Shown one piece after another: positions 48,232-57,456 of a DNA stretch of 64,000 nt (positions within the stretch are counted from its first letter, which is position 1; each line of letters opens with the position of its first letter). The DNA is taken from contig NZ_JAGYPM010000003.1 of assembly GCF_018343665.1 (NCBI RefSeq), positions 587,497 through 651,496 on the forward strand, in the 5' to 3' direction. The DNA is from Cytobacillus citreus (lineage in GTDB: Bacteria > Bacillota > Bacilli > Bacillales > Cytobacillaceae). Made by a program: the position numbers and the translations under genes. The notes beneath the pieces are model-generated. The model saw only the letters and a program-made list of their open reading frames with translations. It had not been told where the DNA came from and did no database searches.

Positions 48232-48665
48232 TCAACTTTTTCTACAAATTCTAATCTTCTTAACTTTGTTAGCAATTCTTCAATTTCAATTTCCATTTTC
48301 GTTACATTAAGGGATAGTGTAATATTGGCTCTACCCTGTAAAGGTATTGTCTGATGAATTGTAAGGATATTACATCCTGCTGAAGCAACAACGCTCAATA
48401 GTTGGGACAAGGTACCTGAGCGATCCTCTAAATAAAAAAACAATGTTATTATTTTTTCTTTGACAACAGTATGAAAAGGAAAAACTGTATCTCGATATTT
48501 ATAAAAAGCACTTCTACTTAAATCAACCTTTTGAACAGCATCCCATACAGACTCAGCTCTTCCTCTTTCTATCATTTCTTTTGCATCTAACGTTTTCTTC
48601 ATTGCTTCTGGAAGAACATCTTCTCGAACTAAGAAAAATTTCTTATCGAATTTATCATGTCTCAT
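48210..48665 (-). CDS. pheB: ACT domain-containing protein PheB
   Basis: 151 residues: an N-terminal HTH-like half ([34 protein letters not shown]) and a C-terminal ACT domain ([38 protein letters not shown]). Thought to be a regulatory protein of aromatic amino acid metabolism; in B. subtilis it lies between obg and pheA, as here. GGAGTGTATAT precedes the ATG. It follows obg by 27 bases. Confidence 0.94.
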   Translation of the reverse strand: MRHDKFDKKFFLVREDVLPEAMKKTLDAKEMIERGRAESVWDAVQKVDLSRSAFYKYRDTVFPFHTVVKEKIITLFFYLEDRSGTLSQLLSVVASAGCNILTIHQTIPLQGRANITLSLNVTKMEIEIEELLTKLRRLEFVEKVEVLGSGA

Positions 48666-48692
48666 ATATACACTCCATTTAAACTTTAGAGA

Positions 48693-49979
48693 TTATTCAA
48701 TAAACTCGAATTCATAATCAAGCAGCTTTACCGTATCCCCATCCTTCGCACCTTTTTCACGAAGGGCATCATCGACACCCATTCCGCGAAGCTGTCTAGA
48801 AAAACGTCGGACAGATTCATCTCTTGTGAAGTCAGTCATTTTAAATAGCTTCTCAATCGCATCACCAGATACAATAAATGTGCCAGCAGAATCTCTTGTG
48901 ATAACAAATTCGGTTAGTTCAGCTTCATGCTTATAAACTACACGATGAATACCTGTTTCTTCTTCTTGATGTAATGGGAATTCTGGTGTTTCTTCAATTT
49001 TATCAGCAATAGCAAATAATAATTCTCTTAACCCCTGTCTAGTGATGGCAGAGATTGGGAAGATTGGATAATCCTCTTTCATTTGCTCTTTAAACGTTTG
49101 AAGATTTTCTTCTGCACCAGGCATTTCCATTTTATTTGCCACAATGATTTGTGGCCTTTCGGTTAAGCGTAAATTGTACTCTTTCAATTCTTTATTAATG
49201 GTTAAATAATCTTCATAAGGATCTCTACCCTCGATTGCCGCCATATCAATGACATGGACGATAACCCGAGTGCGCTCAATATGTCTCAAGAACTGATGGC
49301 CAAGCCCTACTCCAGAGTGTGCACCTTCAATTAAACCCGGAAGATCGGCTAAAACAAAGCTGCGGTTATCCTCTGTTTCAACCATCCCTAAATTTGGCGC
49401 AATTGTAGTAAAATGATATTCTGCAATTTTCGGTCTTGCAGAAGAAACAACAGATAAAAGAGTTGATTTCCCTACACTTGGGAAGCCTACAAGTCCTGCA
49501 TCTGCTAGAAGTTTTAATTCAAGAACGACATCCCTCTCAATTCCAGGCTCACCATGCTCAGATAATTCCGGAGCAGGATTTGATGGGGTTGCAAATCGTG
49601 TGTTTCCTCTGCCGCCCCTTCCGCCTCTTGCAATTACCGTCCTCTGCCCATGTTCAGTTAGGTCAGCTATTACTTCATTTGTTTCAGCATCTGTTACAAC
49701 AGTACCAGGTGGAACCTTCACGATCATGTCCTTCGCATTTCGGCCATGTTGATTTTTGGACATACCGTGTTCACCACGAGGAGCCTTGAAATGACGTTGA
49801 TAACGGAAATCCATTAGAGTACGCAAGCCTTCATTGACCTCGAATACTACATCTGCGCCTTTCCCACCGTCTCCTCCAGCAGGTCCGCCCTTTGGTACAT
49901 ATTTTTCGCGGCGAAAAGCGACCATCCCATTGCCGCCATCTCCACCTTTTACATAAATTTTTACCTGATCGACAAACAT
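48693..49979 (-). CDS. obgE: GTPase Obg/CgtA
   Basis: Ribosome-associated GTPase essential in Bacillus, linked to sporulation onset and the stress response. Seen: Gly-rich N-terminal Obg fold ([20 protein letters not shown]), G1 [10 protein letters not shown]3 [11 protein letters not shown]5 SAITR and a C-terminal OCT domain. 428 residues. The G4 motif reads NKME instead of the canonical NKxD: Asp is replaced by Glu (codon GAA). AGGAGGAA precedes the ATG. Downstream of spo0B as in B. subtilis. Confidence 0.97.
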   Translation of the reverse strand: MFVDQVKIYVKGGDGGNGMVAFRREKYVPKGGPAGGDGGKGADVVFEVNEGLRTLMDFRYQRHFKAPRGEHGMSKNQHGRNAKDMIVKVPPGTVVTDAETNEVIADLTEHGQRTVIARGGRGGRGNTRFATPSNPAPELSEHGEPGIERDVVLELKLLADAGLVGFPSVGKSTLLSVVSSARPKIAEYHFTTIAPNLGMVETEDNRSFVLADLPGLIEGAHSGVGLGHQFLRHIERTRVIVHVIDMAAIEGRDPYEDYLTINKELKEYNLRLTERPQIIVANKMEMPGAEENLQTFKEQMKEDYPIFPISAITRQGLRELLFAIADKIEETPEFPLHQEEETGIHRVVYKHEAELTEFVITRDSAGTFIVSGDAIEKLFKMTDFTRDESVRRFSRQLRGMGVDDALREKGAKDGDTVKLLDYEFEFIE

Positions 49980-50054
49980 ATTATTCCTCCTGTCTTAGCT
50001 GTCCTTACATTCTGACAGCAAGAACCGTTAGTTTTACCTATGTAGATATGAAAA

Positions 50055-50612
50055 TCATTTTGGCTTTGGATTATTACTTGAAGGGATTAAAAATTCCAGG
50101 GAAAGCTCTTTTTCTGTGAAAGCATGAACATCTATTTCGGGAAAAGAAGTACTCTTTTTTTTCAAAAATAACTCAATTTGTTTCTTATCTGTTATTATTC
50201 CTCTAAAATCAAAAAAGAAACGGGTTCCCTCTATCTGAGGATCAATTGTGACTGATAAATGATTCTCGTAAAAACGCTTTATAGATGAGTTCAGGCAGAG
50301 AAAAAAAGTTTCGGTCCAATTTGTAAGCAAATCATCGTCCAAGTGATCGATTTTCGAGCATTCCAATATATCATATTCTACTTGAAACAAATGATTTTCC
50401 CAATTATATGTAAGAAGCAATGAGGCGAATTGAGGAATATTCAAATTAGAAAGCTTAGCTTCCTGCTGGGCCTCTACAACAATTTCATCGATAATTTCCT
50501 TTGCCCGGTCTATTTTATTTAGTGCTAGATTGCCTTTTATTAGTTGGATTTTATTTAGCCAGTCGTGGCGTGCATAGCGCAGCACCTCGATCATATTCCA
50601 ATCTGTTCTCAT
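50055..50612 (-). CDS. spo0B: Sporulation initiation phosphotransferase Spo0B
   Basis: Phosphorelay protein passing phosphate from Spo0F to Spo0A through a histidine. 185 residues. Seen: the phospho-acceptor region LRYARHDWLNKIQLIKGN (His near residue 15), a helical-hairpin dimerisation region and a C-terminal histidine-kinase-like domain without clear ATP motifs. ATG at 50612 follows AGGAGTG at 6 bases; a longer reading has no site. The remembered B. subtilis order rpmA-spo0B-obg is preserved. Confidence 0.9.
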   Translation of the reverse strand: MRTDWNMIEVLRYARHDWLNKIQLIKGNLALNKIDRAKEIIDEIVVEAQQEAKLSNLNIPQFASLLLTYNWENHLFQVEYDILECSKIDHLDDDLLTNWTETFFLCLNSSIKRFYENHLSVTIDPQIEGTRFFFDFRGIITDKKQIELFLKKKSTSFPEIDVHAFTEKELSLEFLIPSSNNPKPK

Positions 50613-50722
50613 AAATGCACTCCTACACAGTAAATTAAGTGTCAGAAGACTGCTTGCTGTTAGTATATCAAAAAACGAAGCAGCCGTAAGCAATTATTAC
50701 TAAATAATCAACACATATAACC

Positions 50723-50757
50723 AAAAAGAAAACTCTAACCTTAATGGTTAGAGTTTC
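50723..50757 (-). terminator. Terminator after rpmA
   Basis: Minus strand: AAACTCTAACC and GGTTAGAGTTT around a 5-base loop, then TCTTTTT. Confidence 0.93.
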
Positions 50758-50767
50758 CACCAGAAGC

Positions 50768-51061
50768 CTAAGCTTCTTGAGCTACAGGATATACGCTAAC
50801 TTGCTTACGATCACGGCCAAGGCGCTCGAATTTAACTACACCGTCCACTTTCGCGAAAAGTGTATCATCTCCACCTTTACCAACATTCACTCCAGGATAG
50901 ATTCTTGTTCCGCGTTGACGGTATAGGATAGAACCGCCAGTTACGAATTGACCGTCTGCACGCTTAGCACCAAGGCGCTTAGCGATTGAGTCACGACCGT
51001 TCTTAGTCGAACCTACTCCCTTTTTAGATGCGAATAACTGAAGATCTAATTTTAGTAACAT
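50768..51061 (-). CDS. rpmA: 50S ribosomal protein L27
   Basis: 97 residues. Carries the Firmicutes-specific N-terminal extension [11 protein letters not shown] before [14 protein letters not shown], which is cleaved off by the Prp protease so that the mature N-terminus reaches the peptidyl-transferase centre. Prp is encoded immediately upstream. One base separates this ATG from the prp stop; the ribosome binding site GGAGGTGGAG overlaps the end of prp. Confidence 0.98.
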   Translation of the reverse strand: MLLKLDLQLFASKKGVGSTKNGRDSIAKRLGAKRADGQFVTGGSILYRQRGTRIYPGVNVGKGGDDTLFAKVDGVVKFERLGRDRKQVSVYPVAQEA

Positions 51062-51406
51062 TTACTCCACCTCCTGCTTTTTGAAGGTCATTTTTATATG
51101 CTGTCCGTATTCCTCTTCAATCGTCTGCAATGAGACAACCATTCCTTCTAAAAGAAGTTGAATTTTCTCATTTGTAGATTCCGGTAAATCAGCCGGAATT
51201 ACACAGTGGAGAAAGCCATCCTTGTTTTGTTCAATTTCGGGCGTAATGCCGGTTAGGGCATGTACCGCATTAATTGCACCAACAGATACAGCAGATACGC
51301 CTGCACAGACGATATCATTTCCTCTTTTAGCAAAGAAGGCATGGCCGCTAATTGTAAATGATTGAATCATACCAGAGCTTTTACGATTAATCGTAATATT
51401 AATCAT
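51062..51406 (-). CDS. prp: Ribosomal-processing cysteine protease Prp (YsxB)
   Basis: 114 residues. Cysteine protease that removes the N-terminal extension of L27. Seen: catalytic His in FTISGHAFFAKRGNDIVC and the catalytic Cys in VCAGVSAVSVGAIN. ATG at 51406 follows AAGGCG at 6 bases; the longer reading to 51436 would overlap rplU by 20 bases. Its place between rplU and rpmA is diagnostic. Confidence 0.95.
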   Translation of the reverse strand: MINITINRKSSGMIQSFTISGHAFFAKRGNDIVCAGVSAVSVGAINAVHALTGITPEIEQNKDGFLHCVIPADLPESTNEKIQLLLEGMVVSLQTIEEEYGQHIKMTFKKQEVE

Positions 51407-51416
51407 TTTTTTCGCC

Positions 51417-51725
51417 TTAAGCGTTGATCTTTTCAATCACAACTTTAGTGTATGGTTGACGATGACCTTGCTTTTTGCGATAGTTTTTCTTTGACTTGTA
51501 CTTGAAAACAATGATCTTTTTTGCACGACCTTGCTTTTCAACTTTAGCTGTAACAGTAGCACCTTCAACTACAGGGCTTCCTACTTTTACACTATCTCCG
51601 CCTACGAAAAGAACTTTGTCAAAAGTAACTGTTTCGCCAGCTTCAGTATTTAGCTTTTCGATGTAGATAGCTTGACCTTCTTCTACTCGTACTTGCTTAC
51701 CACCAGTTTCAATAATCGCGTACAT
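51417..51725 (-). CDS. rplU: 50S ribosomal protein L21
   Basis: 102 residues: [39 protein letters not shown] and the basic C-terminal [20 protein letters not shown] at 51725 follows GAGGAGGTG at 6 bases; a GTG nine bases earlier lies inside that site. First gene of rplU-prp-rpmA, preceded by the L21 leader. Confidence 0.98.
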   Translation of the reverse strand: MYAIIETGGKQVRVEEGQAIYIEKLNTEAGETVTFDKVLFVGGDSVKVGSPVVEGATVTAKVEKQGRAKKIIVFKYKSKKNYRKKQGHRQPYTKVVIEKINA

Positions 51726-51739
51726 GAACTGCACCTCCT

Positions 51740-51905
51740 CTTAGACTAAGACTCGCCATCATCAGGCGTTTCACTCAAAAAGCTGAAAGTGCTTAGCATT
51801 CGGTTTAGGACCTCGAGCAAATGGCACTAGAGCTAGTCATAAATGAGCAAAAGCTTAAAACCTGTTCTGAGCGGTTGTAGCACGGGTGCGCTACAAACAT
51901 AACAT
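51740..51905 (-). promoter_or_regulatory. L21 leader (autoregulatory 5' UTR of rplU)
   Basis: Leader of about 165 bases with a stable hairpin TTGTAGC...GCTACAA (51875-51896), a second stem-loop and, just before the ribosome binding site, the block ACGCCTGATGATGGCGAGTC, which fits the L21-leader element known upstream of rplU in Bacilli. Known role: feedback by the ribosomal protein, inferred here from family and position. Confidence 0.75.
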
Positions 51906-51909
51906 TAAA

Positions 51910-51939
51910 ATCCTATCATAAATAGGTTTGAAGTGTCAA
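51910..51939 (-). promoter_or_regulatory. Sigma-A promoter of rplU-prp-rpmA
   Basis: Minus strand: -35 TTGACA (51934-51939), 18-base spacer, -10 TAGGAT (51910-51915). The -35 overlaps the last codon of the RNase gene. Confidence 0.75.
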
Positions 51940-53393
51940 TATACTTTTCCTTTTAACTCTTCCGCTTTTCCGAATTGACGAATTTCATAAAAGGGTTTTT
52001 CTGACTGTTTTTCAACAAAAATGATTTTGAGTCCAAGCATTTCCTCGATTCTCTTTTTATAGCTTTTCTCCTCACCAGAAAAGACCGTTTTCACTTCTTC
52101 AGAAGTATCGATTAAGACGGCCTCATGATCTGCTCCCGTATACCCCAATAGCTCACGCTCCAGGCGAAAAGCAACCGTTTCTGGACTTAATATTCGCCCA
52201 GTACCATCACAGGATGGGCACTTAACTGTAAGAGACTCTGAAATAGCTGGCTTTGTTTTTTTTCGCGTTAATTGAAGAATTCCCAGCGGAGTAAAGCCAA
52301 CAAGATTTGTTCGTCTCTCATCCTTTTCTAATTCAGCTTTCATTATTTCTAAAATACAAAGCTTATCCTTTTCCTCTTTCATATCAATAAAGTCAATCAA
52401 AATCATGCCCCCGATATCACGAAGGCGGATTTGTCTTGCTGCCTCAACTGCAGCCCATTTATTTGTTTTCAAAATCGTTTCTCGGCGGTCATTTCTTCCG
52501 GAAAATTTCCCAGTATTTACATCAATGACGGCTAATGCCTCAGCTTCATCAAAAATTAGGTACGCTCCATTTTCTAACCATACAATTCGTTTTAACGCTT
52601 TTTCAATTTCATGTTCAAATCGAAAGGCTGAAAAAATATTTTCTTTCCCATTGTAAAGCTGGACATTAAGATGACTATTATTTTGAATTTCATGCTTGAT
52701 AACTTGGTCATCGACAATAATTTCAGCAATATCCATTCTTGTTATTTCCTTCATGACCTCTTCTAAAAAAGAATTCTTTTCAAGCACGATTCTTGGCTTC
52801 TTAAAAGTGTTTGCTTTCGTAAGGAGTTCATTATACTCTTGCCGCAGCTCCTCTATTTCTGCTATTAATTTTTCTTGTTCCACATAACTGCTGGATGTCC
52901 GAAATATAAATCCCTCTTCTTGCTCTTTTAAATCGTACCCTAGTGTGCGCAAATCCGTTCTTGAACGGACATCTTCAATTTTTTTTGAAATGGCAACATA
53001 TTTTCCATGTGGCATATATATTATGTTGTTACTTTGGAACTCTATAATGCCCGTAAGCCGAGGCCCCTTTGTTCCTGCTGCATCTTTTTCTACTTGAACT
53101 AGCAGTCTCTCTCCCTGGTGGACATAGGAAGAAATACTTAGAGACACTTTATCGTCATCCGCTTGGACAAATGAAGCTAGTTTGTCTCTATGCAAATATC
53201 CTTTTTTTCCTTCCCCGAGATCGACGAAAGCAGCATTCATTCCTGGAAGCACTTTTTCAACAATCCCCAAATAAATATTACCTACGGACGATTGATGACT
53301 CGGCTGATTAATTACAAGCTTTTCAACTTCATTATTCTTTAGTAATACATAGCGTTTTTCCCTTGTTAAATGGTTGATAATTAATGTATACAA
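51936..53393 (-). CDS. rng: Ribonuclease E/G family protein
   Basis: 485 residues, RNase G length. Endoribonuclease of RNA processing/decay. Seen: an S1-like N-terminal domain (GNIYLGIVEKVLPGMNAAFVD, KKGYLHRDKL), the catalytic DNase-I-like region with metal ligands (YLIFDEAEALAVIDVNTGKF; RDIGGMILIDFIDM) and the Zn-link cysteines CPSCDGTG. TTG at 53393 follows GAGGAATTAGT. This family is absent from B. subtilis, which relies on RNase Y, but present in other Bacillaceae, often beside rplU. Confidence 0.93.
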   Translation of the reverse strand: MYTLIINHLTREKRYVLLKNNEVEKLVINQPSHQSSVGNIYLGIVEKVLPGMNAAFVDLGEGKKGYLHRDKLASFVQADDDKVSLSISSYVHQGERLLVQVEKDAAGTKGPRLTGIIEFQSNNIIYMPHGKYVAISKKIEDVRSRTDLRTLGYDLKEQEEGFIFRTSSSYVEQEKLIAEIEELRQEYNELLTKANTFKKPRIVLEKNSFLEEVMKEITRMDIAEIIVDDQVIKHEIQNNSHLNVQLYNGKENIFSAFRFEHEIEKALKRIVWLENGAYLIFDEAEALAVIDVNTGKFSGRNDRRETILKTNKWAAVEAARQIRLRDIGGMILIDFIDMKEEKDKLCILEIMKAELEKDERRTNLVGFTPLGILQLTRKKTKPAISESLTVKCPSCDGTGRILSPETVAFRLERELLGYTGADHEAVLIDTSEEVKTVFSGEEKSYKKRIEEMLGLKIIFVEKQSEKPFYEIRQFGKAEELKGKVY

Positions 53394-53414
53394 ACTAATT
53401 CCTCACTTAAATTA

Positions 53415-54281
53415 CTAGTATGCGAATATTAGATCGCCGATCCGAGTAGTAATGTTCTTTTCCGAAAAATAGGCATGTAATAGCTCGTTTTCATCCATAG
53501 AACCTTTTTCTTTTCCATCCTTTTCAATAATAATTGGGTGCTTATAGCCACGTTGAAACTTCTCAAGCACGTGAATAACCAGTTCATTATCGTTTACGAC
53601 AAGCGGTTTTAATTTAAGTACTTCACTGTCTTTCCCGTAATACCGTTCCAGAAGAAAACGAATAAAAATGTATCTGCTTTGCTTCCATTCATGGTAAAGC
53701 GAAAATAGCAAAAATGCAATTACGACCCAAATATTTAAATTTAACGGTGAAAATAATAAAATCATCACAGCAAAAATAGCCATACAGCAAGCAGATATTC
53801 GTAACGCTTGCCGATGTGCATTTGGAAATGCTTGCTTGAGTGAAAAAAAGAGAAAAACTAATTTTCCTCCATCCAAAGGCCAAATAGGCAACAGATTAAA
53901 TAGCAAAACCATCAAATTATACTGAATAAATACATGATATAGTCCTTCGGAAAGGTAAGAAAATTGATATAGGATAAATGCCAGCCCCATCATCCAAAGA
54001 TGCTGTAGAGGACCTGAAAGGATGACAATTACCTCTTCCTTTAATGGCCTATTCCCATGCTCATCCATTTCTGCTACTCCACCAAATGGCAAGAGAGATA
54101 TCCTTTTTATCCGCCACGAAAAAAAAGACGCTGCTGCCGCATGCCCCATTTCATGTACAAAAATGATCAGCAAAAGTAATGACAATTCTAAAAAATGAGC
54201 GGTTAAAACTGCTAATCCAATTACTATCCAAAGTAGAGGGTGAATATGAATATATTTTATCAATCCTATCAATTTATTCAA
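53415..54281 (-). CDS. spoIVFB: Sporulation intramembrane metalloprotease SpoIVFB
   Basis: Site-2-type zinc protease that releases sigma-K from pro-sigma-K in the mother-cell membrane. 288 residues: about six transmembrane helices, zinc motif IFVHEMGHAAAAS (residues 40-52), the third ligand in NLLPIWPLDGGK and a C-terminal CBS domain (HVLEKFQRGYKHPIIIEKD). TTG at 54281 follows AGGTGA at 6 bases and overlaps the spoIVFA stop by 8 bases. It is held inactive by SpoIVFA and BofA; bofC is also in this window. Confidence 0.95.
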   Translation of the reverse strand: MNKLIGLIKYIHIHPLLWIVIGLAVLTAHFLELSLLLLIIFVHEMGHAAAASFFSWRIKRISLLPFGGVAEMDEHGNRPLKEEVIVILSGPLQHLWMMGLAFILYQFSYLSEGLYHVFIQYNLMVLLFNLLPIWPLDGGKLVFLFFSLKQAFPNAHRQALRISACCMAIFAVMILLFSPLNLNIWVVIAFLLFSLYHEWKQSRYIFIRFLLERYYGKDSEVLKLKPLVVNDNELVIHVLEKFQRGYKHPIIIEKDGKEKGSMDENELLHAYFSEKNITTRIGDLIFAY

Positions 54282-55050
54282 ATGGAATCACCTGTATAGG
54301 GTCAATAAAATCATCACCCTTTTTTATGGCGAAATAAAAAGAACCATTTATCCCATCTTCCTGTGCAGTTGCCGATCCTAGCTCTGTTCCTTTTTCTATA
54401 TAATCCATAAATTTAACATTGATATTATCTAAATTTCCATACCATGATTCACTTTTATCCGCATGTTTGATAACGATAGTTTTACCAAATCCTTCTTTTT
54501 TTCCAGCGAATGTGACAAGCCCCTCACTCATTGCCACGACTGCGGCATCTTTGCTCGTTTCAATTGTAATCCTTTGTCCGTTCTCTTGAAAATCTTCCAC
54601 AATTTTAGCTGATGCGGGCAATGCATATTCTGAGTTTGGTGATGAATCCTTCACGCCTTCTTTCTCATCTTTGAATGGCAATAATGCAAGTGGTTTCCCG
54701 AAACGATCTTCATACCAATTGGCAACAGTAACAAATTGAAAATCTTCCTCCATCGATTTTTTGACAAAATCTCTTGCAGGTTCAAATGTTTCTGCATTAT
54801 TTTTAAACATAATTGCCACGATCAGAAATAAGCAAGCGGACAGTAGAATTTTAAACAAAAAATATTCTTTTCTAAATAGAGGATGATTTCTCTCACCTGT
54901 GCTCCCTTCATATGAATGTATTTTATCAAAGCCGTATCTTTCTTCATCTTCAGGCCACTTAATTTGTTTATTCGGATTCTTAGTCGTTCTTTCGCGTTCT
55001 CTTTTTCTATTCGCCACTCGTTTCCGTAGTTCATCTGCTCGTGATCTCAT
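54274..55050 (-). CDS. spoIVFA: Sporulation regulator SpoIVFA
   Basis: 258 residues: basic cytoplasmic N-terminus (MRSRADELRKRVANRKRER), one transmembrane helix (ILLSACLFLIVAIM), then an extracytoplasmic LytM/M23-like domain (GLVTFAGKKEGFGKTIVI, WYGNLDNINVKFMDYIEKG). It tethers and inhibits SpoIVFB until cleaved by SpoIVB. ATG at 55050 has GGGGAAGT upstream; a longer reading has no site. The M23 zinc-ligand motif is degenerate, so it is not expected to be a peptidase. Confidence 0.92.
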   Translation of the reverse strand: MRSRADELRKRVANRKRERERTTKNPNKQIKWPEDEERYGFDKIHSYEGSTGERNHPLFRKEYFLFKILLSACLFLIVAIMFKNNAETFEPARDFVKKSMEEDFQFVTVANWYEDRFGKPLALLPFKDEKEGVKDSSPNSEYALPASAKIVEDFQENGQRITIETSKDAAVVAMSEGLVTFAGKKEGFGKTIVIKHADKSESWYGNLDNINVKFMDYIEKGTELGSATAQEDGINGSFYFAIKKGDDFIDPIQVIPFE

Positions 55051-55144
55051 ACTTCCCCACCATTCCCTTACAATCTTTTGTACAAGTCTATGAGTTGTCC
55101 ATAGGGAGTATGACAGGAAAAAGCCAGGGATCAACTCCCTGGCT

Positions 55145-55948
55145 TTACTTAACACCAAAAAACTTTTTAATTTTCGAGAAGACGCCTAATGTTTCGGCCT
55201 CAAGTGGCTGAAGTGGGATAGATTCTCCCAAAATACGACGGGCAATATTGCGATAAGCAATGGATGCTTTACTGTTTGGATTTAATGCAATCGGTTCCCC
55301 GTGATTAGAAGCTTTAATGACCTCATCATCATCTGCAACGATTCCAATCAATTCAATAGAAAGATGGGTTGCAATTTCATCAACATCTAACATATCTCCA
55401 TTTTTCATCAATTGATTACGAATACGGTTTATCACTAATTTTGGCGACTCTACATTTTCTTCTTTTTCAAGTAAGCCAATAATTCGATCAGCATCTCTTA
55501 CAGCTGACACTTCTGGTGTTGTAACAACGATTGCCTTGTCAGCTCCAGCAACAGCATTTCTATATCCGTGCTCAATTCCAGCAGGACAATCGATGATAAC
55601 ATAATCATAATCTTGTTTCAATTCATTTATGAGCTCTTTCATTTGCTCTGGAGTTACTGCCGTCTTGTCGCTCGTTTGGGCAGCAGGCAGTAAATAAAGC
55701 AAATCCTCAAAACGCTTATCTTTTACTAGTGCTTGATGAATTTTACAACGCCCTTCCAATACATCAACTAAATCATAGATAATACGATTTTCAAGTCCCA
55801 TCACAACGTCTAAATTTCGGAGGCCAATGTCTGTATCGACGAGGCAAACCCTTTTCCCTTGCAGAGCCAAAGATGTACCAATGTTCGCTGAGGTCGTTGT
55901 CTTTCCAACTCCACCTTTACCTGATGTAATGACAATTGCTACTCCCAT
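55145..55948 (-). CDS. minD: Septum site-determining ATPase MinD
   Basis: 267 residues. Deviant Walker A SGKGGVGKTTTSAN, DTDIGLRNLDVVMG, DCPAGIEHGYRNAV and the C-terminal amphipathic membrane helix GVFSKIKKFFGV. It recruits MinC to the membrane near poles. AAGGAGG, formed by the end of minC, precedes the ATG; two bases lie between the genes. Confidence 0.98.
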   Translation of the reverse strand: MGVAIVITSGKGGVGKTTTSANIGTSLALQGKRVCLVDTDIGLRNLDVVMGLENRIIYDLVDVLEGRCKIHQALVKDKRFEDLLYLLPAAQTSDKTAVTPEQMKELINELKQDYDYVIIDCPAGIEHGYRNAVAGADKAIVVTTPEVSAVRDADRIIGLLEKEENVESPKLVINRIRNQLMKNGDMLDVDEIATHLSIELIGIVADDDEVIKASNHGEPIALNPNSKASIAYRNIARRILGESIPLQPLEAETLGVFSKIKKFFGVK

Positions 55949-55950
55949 AC

Positions 55951-56628
55951 CTATTGTCCTCCTTCCAATCTAGTAATATTCGGTCTTAAATGCATTAACA
56001 CTTGCAATCTATCAACCGTTATTTGATTTTTATCATTTATGTAAGCACATTCCATTTCTCTTTTTTCATCTTCTTGATAATTGTCAGGAGCTCTCGTAAT
56101 GCAATCACCTATACGTATTTGTGAAGGCTTCATGACCGATGCTGCTACAATGGCTTTTTTATTTCCATAAAAGCCTGCATGAGCAATTCCTTTCAAAGCC
56201 CCCATAATAAAAATATTTCCACCTGCAATGACTGTTCCACCTGGATTAACATCACCGACGAGAAGCAAATCACCTGCAACATGCAAAACCTGGCCAGACC
56301 GAATAATTCTAGCAATTGAAACAATCTCTGTTTCTTCCTTTAATTTTGCTGCCTCTTCTTTTGTTATTACATTAGAGCTTATAGAATCAATAACAAGATT
56401 CTTCTTTTGTCTAATTAATTCTTTTAGCTCCTCCTCTTGTTCATTCGTTAAATATCTATTACCGACCTGAATTTTCACTGTAATTAAATGATCTTCACGG
56501 GATCTAGAGCTCTCCGAAAGCTTATAATCAAGCTCCCTTTTCAATTCTTCATAGGAACAAGAATCATCAAGTTGAAAGATTAACCCATCCTTTGTTCCTT
56601 TAATCATTACATTTTGAATTTTCTTCAT
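55951..56628 (-). CDS. minC: Septum site-determining inhibitor MinC
   Basis: 225 residues: N-terminal domain ([20 protein letters not shown], about 1-100) that blocks FtsZ assembly and a C-terminal beta-helix ([38 protein letters not shown]) for dimerisation and MinD binding. ATG at 56628 follows GAGGTGA at 11 bases; the in-frame sequence further upstream to 56814 is not supported by any site. The 312 bases up to mreD hold only the minC start region and a hairpin at 56909. Confidence 0.95.
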   Translation of the reverse strand: MKKIQNVMIKGTKDGLIFQLDDSCSYEELKRELDYKLSESSRSREDHLITVKIQVGNRYLTNEQEEELKELIRQKKNLVIDSISSNVITKEEAAKLKEETEIVSIARIIRSGQVLHVAGDLLLVGDVNPGGTVIAGGNIFIMGALKGIAHAGFYGNKKAIVAASVMKPSQIRIGDCITRAPDNYQEDEKREMECAYINDKNQITVDRLQVLMHLRPNITRLEGGQ

Positions 56629-56904
56629 GTCAAGATGTTCACCTCGTAAGAAAAGCGCAAAGAGCTTTTCTATTCCAAACCTAAGTTCAAAATAATATGT
56701 ATTATGAATATTTTCAGCATTCCTATACGTAAATAAACGCAAGTTATCCCTAAAACAAGCATACCTTCTTTTATTAAAAATCAAAAGAGGAAATGCTAAG
56801 TTGAAGGGTATCAAAAATAAAATCTATTAGAATAATTCGACAGAAACAATGTAATATCCTTTTTTAGCTCAATATTATTCATTTAATAGACATGTGAAGC
56901 AAAT

Positions 56905-56935
56905 GAAAAAGGACATCCCTCTAACGTCCTCTTTC
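56905..56935 (-). terminator. Weak terminator-like hairpin after mreD
   Basis: Minus strand: AGAGGAC and GTCCTTTTT around an 11-base loop. Short stem; the rest of the gap to minC shows nothing else. Confidence 0.5.
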
Positions 56936-56940
56936 ATATA

Positions 56941-57456
56941 CTATACATCTAGGCTTGCTGCTAAGTTTTCAAAATGCTTTTTGAGAGGATAAGCGACTAT
57001 ACACGTAATGACTAGATTAAAAATGACTGTTGGTATTAGTCGAAGTGAAACAAATGATGAAAAATCCATGCTTGTCTGGTGTATTAAGAAGTTCATCTCG
57101 TATACTCCCATTTCTAATAGGATAACCCCAATGATAGTCACTAATGATACCATAACAATATTTGTTTGAAGAATTTTCATAAGTTTTGATACGATATAGG
57201 ATACTAAAGGGAAGATAAACAAATAGATCCCTATGATTTCCGTGTAAACAACATCGAATAGAAGACCAAAAATGAAGCTATAAATAATTCCATACTTTTT
57301 CGGACCATAAATTGTCAGAAATAATAAAGTTATCATTAAAAATCTTGGGACGATAATTCGAGCCTCATCAAGTAAACCTTTAGGAAAGAGTTCAATAAAT
57401 ATACTTTCCGAAATGAAGAGGAGTAATAATAAAAGAGGAAGAAGGAATTTTCTCAC
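56941..57456 (-). CDS. mreD: Rod shape-determining protein MreD
   Basis: 171 residues, five transmembrane helices over nearly the full length ([20 protein letters not shown] first). It belongs to the elongasome with MreB and MreC. GTG at 57456 overlaps the mreC stop by 4 bases (GTGA), so translation is coupled. Confidence 0.93.
   Translation of the reverse strand: MRKFLLPLLLLLLFISESIFIELFPKGLLDEARIIVPRFLMITLLFLTIYGPKKYGIIYSFIFGLLFDVVYTEIIGIYLFIFPLVSYIVSKLMKILQTNIVMVSLVTIIGVILLEMGVYEMNFLIHQTSMDFSSFVSLRLIPTVIFNLVITCIVAYPLKKHFENLAASLDV

Noticed and set aside
51800-51840. Family-1 repeat fragment (GACCTCGAGC) in the L21 leader
   Set aside because: Only one block matches; the region is explained by the L21 leader.
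54274-55050. Active M23 endopeptidase
   Set aside because: The LytM-like domain lacks the clear HxH and GxxxHxxxD zinc motifs; position and topology identify SpoIVFA.
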